This document shows positions 1 to 6,750 of a stretch of 8,751 bases of DNA, piece after piece. The position numbers were made by a program, and so were the translations under genes. Origin of the DNA: Thermoleophilia bacterium (lineage in GTDB: Bacteria > Actinomycetota > Thermoleophilia > Gaiellales > Gaiellaceae); the NCBI GenBank assembly GCA_016844515.1, contig JAERMP010000188.1:1-8751 (forward strand), given 5' to 3'. Within the stretch, counting starts at the first letter, position 1. Every line of letters starts with the position of its first letter. The notes below the pieces were generated by a model that was not told where the DNA came from, made no database searches, and saw only the letters and a list, made by a program, of their open reading frames with translations.

Positions 1-249
1 GGCACGCACGGCGCGCTCGGGATCGTCCTCGTGGGCGACGGGGGCGCCGAAGAGGGCCATGACGGCATCTCCGATGAACTTCTCGACAGTGCCTCCGTGC
101 CGTTCGAGCTCTGCGCGAAGGCGCTCGTGGTAGGGGCCGAGCAGCGCCTCGACGTCCTCGGGGTCGAGCTCCTCCGCGCGGCTCGTGAAGCCGACGAGGT
201 CGCAGAAGACGACCGTGACGACCTTGCGCTCGCGGCGTGCCGTCGCCAT
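1..249 (-). CDS. Class III nucleotide cyclase-ATPase paralog, copy 3 (N-terminal 83 residues only)
   Basis: This is the first 83 residues of a third array member; the gene continues past the left edge. It begins MATARRERKVV and carries the first half of a class III adenylate/guanylate cyclase catalytic domain: the metal-binding Asp in FCDLVGFT (D17), then the Lys and second metal Asp in EKFIGDAVMALFG (K57, D61). It is almost the same as copy 2 here; visible changes include S23 for Q23 and V71 for T71. The ATG overlaps the TGA of copy 2 in a TGATG junction, so translation is probably coupled to copy 2. By family the product would make cAMP or cGMP in the cytoplasm. The ATPase and helical tail are expected beyond the edge but are not seen. 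It could also be a truncated copy; this window cannot tell. Confidence 0.9.
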   Translation of the reverse strand, partial: MATARRERKVVTVVFCDLVGFTSRAEELDPEDVEALLGPYHERLRAELERHGGTVEKFIGDAVMALFGAPVAHEDDPERAVRA

Positions 250-251
250 CA
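247..251 (-). other. TGATG stop/start overlap coupling copy 2 to copy 3
   Basis: The TGA of copy 2 (251-249) overlaps the ATG of copy 3 (249-247) by one base, exactly as at 3474-3478. The repeated junction indicates that the duplicated unit carried its coupling signal with it, and it supports both start assignments. Confidence 0.7.
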
Positions 252-3200
252 GGCGGTCTTAGCCTCGCGGAGGAGCGCTTCGCAGCGCTCGACGTAGTAA
301 GTCGCTCGCACCGAGCGGTAGAAGTCGAGCGCCTTCGCCGCCTGCTCCTCGCCCTCGGCGCGGCGGCCGCGCTCGAGCAACTCCTCTGCGGCCCGCATCC
401 GGAGCCGTGCGTCCCACGTCTGGCTGCCGGCCTCGGCCCACATCTCGGCGGCGCGCACGAAGTCGCGGTCGAGGCAGGCGAAGGCGAGCTCCTTCCACTT
501 GGGGTGGGGAGCGTCTCGGAGTGCCTCGCGCAGCTCAGGCACGTGCTCGAGCGCGGTGCGCGAGAACACGAAGTCCAACGTCATTCCCCACTCCACGTCG
601 TGTGGGTAGGAGTGGCCGAGGTCGACGAGCTCCCTCGCGAGCGCTCGCGCATCATCTGTCCGGCCGCGCAGCTCGTACGCCCCGATGGCCGCTCCGAGGC
701 CCGGCAGGAGCTCCTGCGGATCGGTTGTGGTGCGGGCGAGCGCCAGTGCGCTCTCGAGGTCCGCGAGCGCGCCTTCGGCGTCACCCCGCGCCTCTCGGAT
801 CCGCCCCCGCTCGCGGCGCGCGGTGCCCTCGAGGTAGTGCGGCGCACCGGCCTCACACTCGGCGATGAAGTCGTCCAGCATGTTCAGCGCCCCGTCCCAG
901 TCATCGAAGAACGTCGCGAAGGCTGCTTTCTGGCCACGCAACCAACGCACGCCGGCGGCGTCGCCGAGGCGTTCGGCGATCGGGAGCCCCTCGTCGAAGA
1001 GGTCACACGCCCGCGACAGTTCGAACGCGAAGATGGCTTGAACTGCGACGTTGTTTGCGATCGCGCCGGCCACGGGCGAGTTCGCTGCCACGGCGATCTC
1101 GAGCGCGCGGGCTTCGTCGTCCACGCCTGTGGGGTCGCCGAGGTAGTCCTTCGACAGTCCGATCGTGGCCAGGGCGTGTGCGCGAAGCTCGTCGATGTGC
1201 AGCCGCTCGGCCAGCGCGAGCGCGTCGTTCGCCAGGCGGAGCCCTTCCGACGGGCTGCCCCCGATCGCCCGCGTCCGGGCGATGTAGGCCAGGACACGGG
1301 CCGCAGTTGCCGACGACGCGCCCTCAACGAGCACCTCCGCACGGGCCTCGTGGGCTGCAGCCTCGTCTCCGTGTCCTCGGTGCCACCAGATCCGGGACAG
1401 CGCGAGCTCAGCCTCTGCCGCGGTCTCGCGGTCGCCTGCGGCGAGGAGCGCGTCGCGCGCGGCATCGAGGGCAGCTTCCGCACGGTCGTCGTCGGCGACG
1501 TAGAGCGCGTCGGCGTGCCGGTAGAGGAGCTGCGCGCGCTCCGCGTCGTCCGGCCAGAGGTCCAGGGCGCCGACGTAGAACATCGCGGCCGCCGGGTACG
1601 CGTTCACGCCGTACGCGCGGTCTCCGGCGGCGCGGAGCGCGAGGCGGGCGGGATGCTCGAGCTCCACGGTGTCTCGTCCCGCCGCGCGAGCGAGATCGAG
1701 GGCGGAGCGCCAGTGGAAGGCGAGGAGCTCGGCGTGATCTTCCGAGCGACCGAGGCTCTCGATCCACTCTGCGGTATGTCGATGCTTGTCTGCGCGCTCG
1801 GCGCGAGGAATCTGACCGTACGCGACATCGCGCAGGAGCATGTGCGAGAAGGCCCACTCGCCCTCGCTGTCCAACGAAGAGCGCCGCTGTCGAGTCAAGA
1901 AGCCCTTGCGCTCCAGCGAGTGCAGGAGGGGTGTGGTCTTCGCTTCATCTCTGCGCAGCGCGCCTGTCCAGAAGACCTTGCCGACAACCGAGGCGTCCTG
2001 GAGGACATCCTTCTCGTCGGTCGAGAGGCCATCGAGGCGGGCGGCGACGATCCCCTGCAGCGTCTCGGGAAGAGGGAGGTCCTCGGCCGAGCCGCGCTCG
2101 AGGTAGAGCTGCGCGAATTGCTCCGCGTAGAGCGGATTGCCCTCCGAGCGCTCGAGCAGGATCTGTTGGATCTCGGCCGGGAGCAGCGAGCGCTCGAGGA
2201 CGTGCGAGATCAGGAGGGCGGTCTGCTCGGGGGAGAGAGGCGAGAGCCCGAGCGTCGAGGCGTTGAGCTTGCCGCCGCCCCAACCTGGGCGGCGCTCGAG
2301 CAGCTCCGGTCTCGCGCTGCAGACGACGAGGAGCGGCACTCCGCTCAACCAGTCGACGAGCTCGTCGACGAAGTCGAGCAAGCCCTCGTCGGCCCAGTGC
2401 AGATCCTCGAGCACGAGCACGAGTGGCCGTTGCTCGGCGAGCGCTTCGAGGAAGCGTCGCCAGGCCGCGAAAGCCTCGCCGCGGCGGTCGCCGCCGAGGC
2501 CGGTCTCCGTCTCCAACCCCACGAGCGGACGAAGATGCGACTCGACCCAGCGGGCATCGCCGGAGTCCTCGAAGGCGTCCTCGACGGCCAAGTGCAGCTT
2601 CTCGGCCGCTTCTTCCGCGGAGTCACGTTCAGAGATGCCCGCCTGCGCCTTCACGACCTCCGCGAGCGCCCAGAAGGCGACCCCGTCTCCGTAGGCGAGG
2701 CAGCGTCCCTGGCGCCAGGTGATGAGCTCGGGGTCGGCGTCGACGATCTGCGAGAGCTCGTACACGAGCCGGCTCTTGCCCATCCCCGGAACGGCGACAA
2801 GGGTTACGAGCTGCGGTGTTCGCGTCGTGCGAGCGCGGAGAAAGGCATCACGCAGGAAGCCGAGCTCCTGCTCACGTCCCACGAGCTCGGCGCGCGCGTG
2901 ATGCGTGACGTCGACGCCGAAGCGGGAGTGAGCCGCGACGACTTCCCAGACGGGAATCGGCTCGGCTTTGCCCTTGGCTTCGACGGCTGGCGCCTCTCGG
3001 TAGTCGACGGCTTGGCGAGTCGCGCGGTACGTCGTCTCGTCGGCGAGGATCCCGTTGACCGGGGCGGCGCTCTGCAGTCGTGCGGCCGTGTTGACGACGT
3101 CGCCCGAGGCCATTCCCTCGCCTGCCTCAGGACGAGCATCGAGCCGGATGAGCGCTTCGCCCGTCGTGACGGCGATCCGCACCTGCACGTCGTTTTCCTC

Positions 3201-3476
3201 GACCGCCCAGTCTCGAATCGCGAGGCAGGCGCGTACGGCGCGCTCTGGATCGTCCTCGTGAGCGGTAGGCGCGCCGAAGAGAGCCATGACCGCATCGCCT
3301 ATGAACTTCTCTACTGTGCCGCCGTGACGCTCGAGCTCTGCACGCAGGCGCTCGTGGTAAGGGCCGAGGAGTGCCTCGACGTCCTCGGGGTCGAGCTCCT
3401 CGGCGCGCTGCGTGAAGCCGACGAGGTCGCAGAAGACGACCGTGACGACCTTTCGCTCTCTGCGCTGCGTCGCCAT
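249..3476 (-). CDS. Class III nucleotide cyclase fused to AAA/STAND ATPase and TPR-like tail, copy 2 (intact)
   Basis: Intact 1075-residue protein. Residues 5-180 form a class III cyclase domain: metal Asp D17 (FCDLVGFT) and D61 (FIGDAV), Lys K57, and transition-state Asn N129 and Arg R133 (GDVVNTAAR). The position that usually holds the purine-specifying Asp or Thr is Met122, so cAMP versus cGMP is uncertain. Residues 198-450 form a STAND/AAA_16-like ATPase: Walker A AVPGMGKS (228-235), Walker B LVLVLED (352-358), then GNPLYAEQ (446-453) and the family motif FSHMLLRDVAY (543-553). From about 554 to the end lies an Ala/Leu-rich helical, TPR-like region. No signal peptide or membrane segment is seen, so it is probably cytosolic. 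The architecture resembles soluble adenylyl cyclase with a single cyclase domain. The ATG at 3476 is preferred over an in-frame start 36 nt upstream, because it sits in the TGATG overlap with copy 1 and the same arrangement recurs at the next junction. The ligand sensed by the tail is unknown. Confidence 0.93.
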   Translation of the reverse strand: MATQRRERKVVTVVFCDLVGFTQRAEELDPEDVEALLGPYHERLRAELERHGGTVEKFIGDAVMALFGAPTAHEDDPERAVRACLAIRDWAVEENDVQVRIAVTTGEALIRLDARPEAGEGMASGDVVNTAARLQSAAPVNGILADETTYRATRQAVDYREAPAVEAKGKAEPIPVWEVVAAHSRFGVDVTHHARAELVGREQELGFLRDAFLRARTTRTPQLVTLVAVPGMGKSRLVYELSQIVDADPELITWRQGRCLAYGDGVAFWALAEVVKAQAGISERDSAEEAAEKLHLAVEDAFEDSGDARWVESHLRPLVGLETETGLGGDRRGEAFAAWRRFLEALAEQRPLVLVLEDLHWADEGLLDFVDELVDWLSGVPLLVVCSARPELLERRPGWGGGKLNASTLGLSPLSPEQTALLISHVLERSLLPAEIQQILLERSEGNPLYAEQFAQLYLERGSAEDLPLPETLQGIVAARLDGLSTDEKDVLQDASVVGKVFWTGALRRDEAKTTPLLHSLERKGFLTRQRRSSLDSEGEWAFSHMLLRDVAYGQIPRAERADKHRHTAEWIESLGRSEDHAELLAFHWRSALDLARAAGRDTVELEHPARLALRAAGDRAYGVNAYPAAAMFYVGALDLWPDDAERAQLLYRHADALYVADDDRAEAALDAARDALLAAGDRETAAEAELALSRIWWHRGHGDEAAAHEARAEVLVEGASSATAARVLAYIARTRAIGGSPSEGLRLANDALALAERLHIDELRAHALATIGLSKDYLGDPTGVDDEARALEIAVAANSPVAGAIANNVAVQAIFAFELSRACDLFDEGLPIAERLGDAAGVRWLRGQKAAFATFFDDWDGALNMLDDFIAECEAGAPHYLEGTARRERGRIREARGDAEGALADLESALALARTTTDPQELLPGLGAAIGAYELRGRTDDARALARELVDLGHSYPHDVEWGMTLDFVFSRTALEHVPELREALRDAPHPKWKELAFACLDRDFVRAAEMWAEAGSQTWDARLRMRAAEELLERGRRAEGEEQAAKALDFYRSVRATYYVERCEALLREAKTA

Positions 3477-3478
3477 CA
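3474..3478 (-). other. TGATG stop/start overlap coupling copy 1 to copy 2
   Basis: The TGA of copy 1 (3478-3476) shares its A with the ATG of copy 2 (3476-3474). No well-placed Shine-Dalgarno is seen (the nearest GAGG lies 13 nt upstream), so start of copy 2 probably relies on termination-reinitiation. Early termination of copy 1 at 4641 would remove the terminating ribosomes and should lower copy 2 translation. Confidence 0.7.
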
Positions 3479-4648
3479 GGCCGTCTTCGCCTCGCGCAGG
3501 AGCTCTTCGCACCGACCGACGAAGTGTGTGGCGCCGACCGTGCGGTAGAACGCGAGCGCCCTCCGGGCTTGCTCCTCACCCTCGGCGCGGCGGCCGGTCT
3601 CGATCAGCTCCTCGGCGGCACGCAGACGGAGTCGGGCTTCCCACGGCGGGCTCCCCGCCTCCGCCCACATCTCGGCCGCGCGGACGAAGGCGCGGTCGAG
3701 GCAGGCGAACGAGAGCTCCTTCCACGGTCCGGGCGGTGCGTCCTCGAGGGCTTCGCGCAGCTCCGACTCGCACTCGAGGGCGACCCGCGAGAGAAGAAAC
3801 TCCGGCGGCAGGGCCCACACTGCCGCATGCGGGTACGTCCGGGCGAGCTCGACCACCTCCCGGGCGAGGTCGCGCGCCTCGTCGGCGAGCCCATGCGTTT
3901 CGAACGCAAGGCTCACGCTCCCAAGCGTCGGCAGGAGCACCTGCGGGTCGTTCGACGAGCGTGCGAGAGTCACGGCCCGGTGGTAGTCAGCGAGCGCACC
4001 CTCGACGTCGCCCCGTGCCTCGCGGATCTCGGCACGATTCTCTCGCGTACGGCCCTCCAGGTAGTGCGGAGAGCCCGCCTCGCACTCGGCGATGAACTCC
4101 TCGATCATGCGCAGCGCGTCATCCCACCTGCCCAGGATGAGCGAGTACAGCGCCTGCTGGGCTCGCAGCCAGCGCACCCCTGATGCGTCGCCGAAACGCT
4201 CGGCGATCGCTCGGCCCTCGTCGAAGAGCTCGCCTGCCCGCCGCAGGTCGAGTGCGAAGAACGCCGCTACCGCGATGTTGTTGGCGATCGTCCCGGCCCG
4301 GGGCGAGTTCGCGGCCACCGCGAGCTCGAGCGCGCGCTCGAGATCCCGGACGCCGGTCGGGTCGCCGAGGTATCCCTTGGACGTTCCGATCGTGGCGAGC
4401 GCACTCGCCCGGAGCTCGTCGAGCTCGAGCGCTTCCGCCATCTCCAGCGCTTCCGTCGCCAGCCGAAGCCCTTCCGACGGCTCGCCGCCGAGGGACCGCG
4501 TCGAGGCGATGCTGGCGAGAACGCGCGCGGTTGTCGGGGACGCTGCGTTTCCGGCAAGCTCCTCGGCGCGCGCGTTGTGCGCCGAGGCCTCGTCGCTCTG
4601 CCCGCGGTGCCACCAGATCCTCGAGACGGAGATCTCAGCCTCAGCCCG
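3476..4648 (-). pseudogene. Detached C-terminal helical tail of cyclase-ATPase copy 1 (frameshifted)
   Basis: This 390-residue stretch continues copy 1 in another frame. It opens RAEAEISVSRIWWHRG, matching AEAELALSRIWWHRG of copy 2, and ends LLREAKTA like copy 2. It is TPR-like and helical, and clearly more diverged from copy 2 than the ATPase part. No stop interrupts it down to the natural TGA at 3476-3478, so the lesion looks recent or is an artefact. There is no good restart near the break: the first in-frame Met inside the homologous part is at 4439-4441, with GGAG directly abutting it and no spacing. This frame also happens to be open upstream to 4960, but that portion is an out-of-frame shadow of the ATPase-proximal region and has no homology to copy 2. 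I treat it as a remnant of one gene, not a separate gene. Confidence 0.8.
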
Positions 4649-4655
4649 CGATGTA
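4640..4655 (-). other. Frame-breaking lesion in copy 1: 25-codon deletion plus one extra G
   Basis: On the minus strand copy 1 reads TAC ATC GCG GGC TGA, followed 3 nt later by a second in-frame TGA. In copy 2, 87 nt separate the TAC (1502-1500) from the GAG of GAGGCTGAG (1415-1413); in copy 1 the same interval is 13 nt (4655 to 4642). The net loss is 74 nt. It parses as an exact 75-nt in-frame loss, matching the 25 residues DDDRAE...DRETA of copy 2, plus one extra G in the GGG run (CCC on the plus strand, 4645-4647). Removing that G gives TAC ATC GCG GCT GAG and rejoins the frames. The repeat spacing agrees independently: 3153 bp between copies 1 and 2 against 3227 bp between copies 2 and 3. 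Confidence 0.85.
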
Positions 4656-6710
4656 GAGCGCGTCGGCGTGGCGATAGAGGAGTTGTGGCCGCTCCTCGTC
4701 CTCGTTCGGCCAGAGGGCGAGTGCGTCGCCGTAGTAGGCGGCTGCCGCGGGATAGGCGTTGACGGAGAAGGCGCGGTCTCCGGCTGCGCGTAGCGCCAGG
4801 CGTGTCGGACGCTCGAGCTCGACCGTGTCCTGCGCGGCGGCCTGGGCAAGGTCGAGCGCCGAGCTCCAGTGAAAGGCAAGCAGCTCAGCGTGGTCGTCGG
4901 GGCGGCCGAGGCTCTCGATCCACTCCGCCGTCTCGCGGTGCTTGTGAGCGCGGTCGGCACGGGGGATCTGCCCGTAGGCGACGTCGCGCAGGAGCATGTG
5001 GGCGAAGGCCCATTCGCCCTCGCTCTCGACCGAGGAACGCCTCTGGCGGGTCAGGAAGCCCTTGCGCTCGAGGGAGTGCAGGAGGGGGGTTGCCTCTCGT
5101 TCGTCTCTGTGCAGCGCGCCGGTCCAGAAGACCTTGCCCACGACGGAGGCATCCTGCAGAACCGCCTTCTCCTCGGTCGAGAGGCCGTCGAGGCGGGCTG
5201 CAACGATCCCCTGCAGCGTCTCGGGGAGAGGCAGGTCCTCCGCCGAGCCGCGCTCGAGGTAGAGCTGCGCGAACTGCTCCGCGTAGAGCGGGTTGCCCTC
5301 GGAGCGCTCGAGCAGCGCCTGCTGGATTTCGGCCGGGAGCAGGGCGCGTTCGAGTACGTGCGAGATCAGGAGTGCTGTCTGCTCCTGCGAAAGCGGGGAG
5401 AGGCCGAGCGTCGAGGCGTTGAGCTTGCCGCCGCCCCAGCCGGGCCTTCGCTCGAGGAGCTCGGGCCTTGCGCTGCAGACGACGAGGAGCGGAACGCCGC
5501 TCAGCCAATCGACGAGCTCGTCGACGAAGTCGAGCAGGCCCTCGTCGGCCCAGTGCAGATCCTCGAGCACGAGGACGAGCGGGCGCTGCTCGGCAAGCGC
5601 CTCGAGGAAGCGTCGCCAGGCGGCAAAGGCTTCGCCGCGACGGTCACCTCCGAGACCGGTCTCTGCCTCCAGCCCGACGAGCGGGCGGAGATGCGACTCG
5701 ACCCAGCGGACGTCGCCGGAGTCGTCGAAGGCGTCCTCGACAGCCGAATGCAGCTTCTCGGCCGCTTCCGCCTCGGTGTCGCGCTCGTGGATCCCGGCCT
5801 GCGCCTTGACGACCTCCGCGAGCGCCCAGAAGGCGACCCCGTCGCCGTAGGCGAGACAGCGTCCCTGGCGCCAAGTGATCAGCTCGGGATCGGCATCGAC
5901 GATCTGGGAGAGCTCGTACACGAGCCGGCTCTTTCCCATCCCCGGGACGGCGACGAGCGTGACGAGCTGCGGGGTCCGCTCATGACGGGCGCGCTCGAAC
6001 GCATCCCGCAGGACCGAGAGTTCGCGCTCGCGACCCACGAGCTCCGCGCGCGCGTAGTGCGTGACGTCCACGCCGAAGCGCGATCGGGCTGCCACTGCTT
6101 CCCATACGGAGATCGGCTCCGCCTTGCCCTTCGCGTCGATCGACGGTGCCTCGCCATACTCGATGATCTGGCGCGTCGAGCGGTAGGTCGTCTCGTCGGC
6201 GAGGATCCCGTTGACCGGGGCTGCGCTCTGCAGACGTGCGGCGGTATTGACGACGTCACCCGAGGCCATCCCCTCGCCCTCGGACGGGTTCGCGCCGAGG
6301 GAGACGAGCGCTTCGCCGGTCGTGACCCCGATCCGAAGCTCGAGTCCCTCCTCGACCGCGAAGTCGCGGATGGCGAGAGCAGCGCGCACCGCGCGCTCGG
6401 GATCGTCCTCGTGCGCGGTGGGCGCGCCGAAGAGCGCCATTACCGCGTCGCCGATGAACTTCTCGACGGTGCCGCCGTGTCGTTCGAGCTCGGCGCGAAG
6501 GCGCGAGTGGTACGGGCCGAGTACCGCGCGCACGTCTTCGGGATCGAGTTGCTCGGCCTTGGCCGTGAAGCCGACGAGGTCGCAAAAGAGAACAGTGACG
6601 ACCTTGCGCTCCTCCCGCGCGGCTGCCTCGGCGACGAGCGACGCGCCGCACATCCCGCACAGGCGGAAGCCCTCGGGGTTCTCCTGGCCGCAGCTCGGAC
6701 AGCTGATCAC
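4641..6710 (-). CDS. Zinc-ribbon class III cyclase-ATPase, copy 1, N-terminal 689 residues (prematurely terminated)
   Basis: First gene of the array. It starts at GTG 6710, the only start codon before the in-frame TGA at 6744-6746. Residues 1-25 are a zinc ribbon with two CxxC knuckles (C4, C7, C18, C21), absent from copies 2 and 3. The cyclase domain (about 32-206) has D44, K84, D88, N155 and R159, with Met148 at the purine-specifying position. The ATPase has Walker A at 254-261 and a Walker B Asp at 384. Its sequence matches copy 2 exactly over long stretches around both Walker motifs. The frame ends DALYIAG then TGA, early in the helical tail, where copy 2 continues for another 400 or so residues. 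A product of this frame would keep cyclase and ATPase but lack nearly all of the putative sensor tail. Whether it is made and active is unknown; if the break is a sequence error, the gene is one 1077-residue ORF. Confidence 0.85.
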   Translation of the reverse strand: MISCPSCGQENPEGFRLCGMCGASLVAEAAAREERKVVTVLFCDLVGFTAKAEQLDPEDVRAVLGPYHSRLRAELERHGGTVEKFIGDAVMALFGAPTAHEDDPERAVRAALAIRDFAVEEGLELRIGVTTGEALVSLGANPSEGEGMASGDVVNTAARLQSAAPVNGILADETTYRSTRQIIEYGEAPSIDAKGKAEPISVWEAVAARSRFGVDVTHYARAELVGRERELSVLRDAFERARHERTPQLVTLVAVPGMGKSRLVYELSQIVDADPELITWRQGRCLAYGDGVAFWALAEVVKAQAGIHERDTEAEAAEKLHSAVEDAFDDSGDVRWVESHLRPLVGLEAETGLGGDRRGEAFAAWRRFLEALAEQRPLVLVLEDLHWADEGLLDFVDELVDWLSGVPLLVVCSARPELLERRPGWGGGKLNASTLGLSPLSQEQTALLISHVLERALLPAEIQQALLERSEGNPLYAEQFAQLYLERGSAEDLPLPETLQGIVAARLDGLSTEEKAVLQDASVVGKVFWTGALHRDEREATPLLHSLERKGFLTRQRRSSVESEGEWAFAHMLLRDVAYGQIPRADRAHKHRETAEWIESLGRPDDHAELLAFHWSSALDLAQAAAQDTVELERPTRLALRAAGDRAFSVNAYPAAAAYYGDALALWPNEDEERPQLLYRHADALYIAG

Positions 6711-6716
6711 GCGCAG

Positions 6717-6722
6717 AGAGTA
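6717..6722 (-). promoter_or_regulatory. Candidate -10 (TACTCT) for a leaderless cyclase transcript
   Basis: On the minus strand TACTCT fits TANNNT and is followed by exactly six bases (CTGCGC) and then the GTG start of copy 1 at 6710. That is the spacing expected when transcription begins at the first base of the start codon, a common arrangement in actinobacteria. No Shine-Dalgarno sequence lies upstream of the GTG. No convincing -35 is seen. The expected -35 zone (about 6740-6745) overlaps the dnaG -10. Prediction from pattern only. Confidence 0.5.
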
Positions 6723-6736
6723 CGGCGTGAGCGCCG
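6723..6736. promoter_or_regulatory. Inverted repeat between the divergent starts, possible operator
   Basis: CGGCG-TGAG-CGCCG is a perfect 5-bp inverted repeat with a 4-base spacer. Its centre (6729.5) is within 1 bp of the midpoint between the two GTG codons. It lies between the two candidate -10 elements, where a bound regulator could affect both promoters. Short GC-rich dyads arise often by chance in such DNA, so this is a weak call. Confidence 0.25.
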
Positions 6737-6738
6737 AG

Positions 6739-6744
6739 TAGTCT
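6739..6744 (+). promoter_or_regulatory. Candidate -10 (TAGTCT) for a leaderless dnaG transcript
   Basis: TAGTCT fits TANNNT and is followed by exactly six bases (CAATCT) and the dnaG GTG at 6751. An in-frame TAG at 6739-6741 lies inside this hexamer, so the ORF cannot begin upstream, and there is no room for a Shine-Dalgarno within the reading frame. No clear -35 is visible. The expected -35 zone (about 6716-6721) falls on the opposing -10. Prediction from pattern only. Confidence 0.5.
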
Positions 6745-6750
6745 CAATCT

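Larger units (their letters stand above)
1..6617 (-). repeat. Tandem array of three paralogous cyclase-ATPase units, period 3227 bp
   Basis: The same landmark, gatcgtcctc on the plus strand, occurs at 21-30, 3248-3257 and 6401-6410. The spacings are 3227 and 3153 bp; the shortfall equals the lesion in copy 1. Each unit runs from the RERKVV motif to the REAKTA terminus, and the copy 1-2 and 2-3 stop/start junctions share the same TGATG. Homology with copy 1 begins at about 6617; the zinc ribbon codons (6710 to about 6618) lie outside the repeated unit. Units have many synonymous differences, so the duplications are not recent. Confidence 0.9.

Noticed and set aside
3477..3512. A 12-residue N-terminal extension of copy 2 (start at 3512)
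   Set aside because: It would overlap the copy 1 coding end and has no counterpart in copy 3. The TGATG overlap at both junctions favours the ATG at 3476.
237..3548. A plus-strand open frame of 1103 codons opposite copy 2
   Set aside because: It is an antisense shadow of the cyclase-ATPase gene in GC-rich DNA. It has no recognisable domain, and the minus-strand frame carries all family motifs.
4641..4960. Programmed ribosomal frameshifting in the 320-nt overlap of the two copy 1 frames
   Set aside because: No slippery heptamer or pseudoknot was evident, and the change coincides with a net 74-nt loss relative to copy 2. Mutation or sequence error explains it better.
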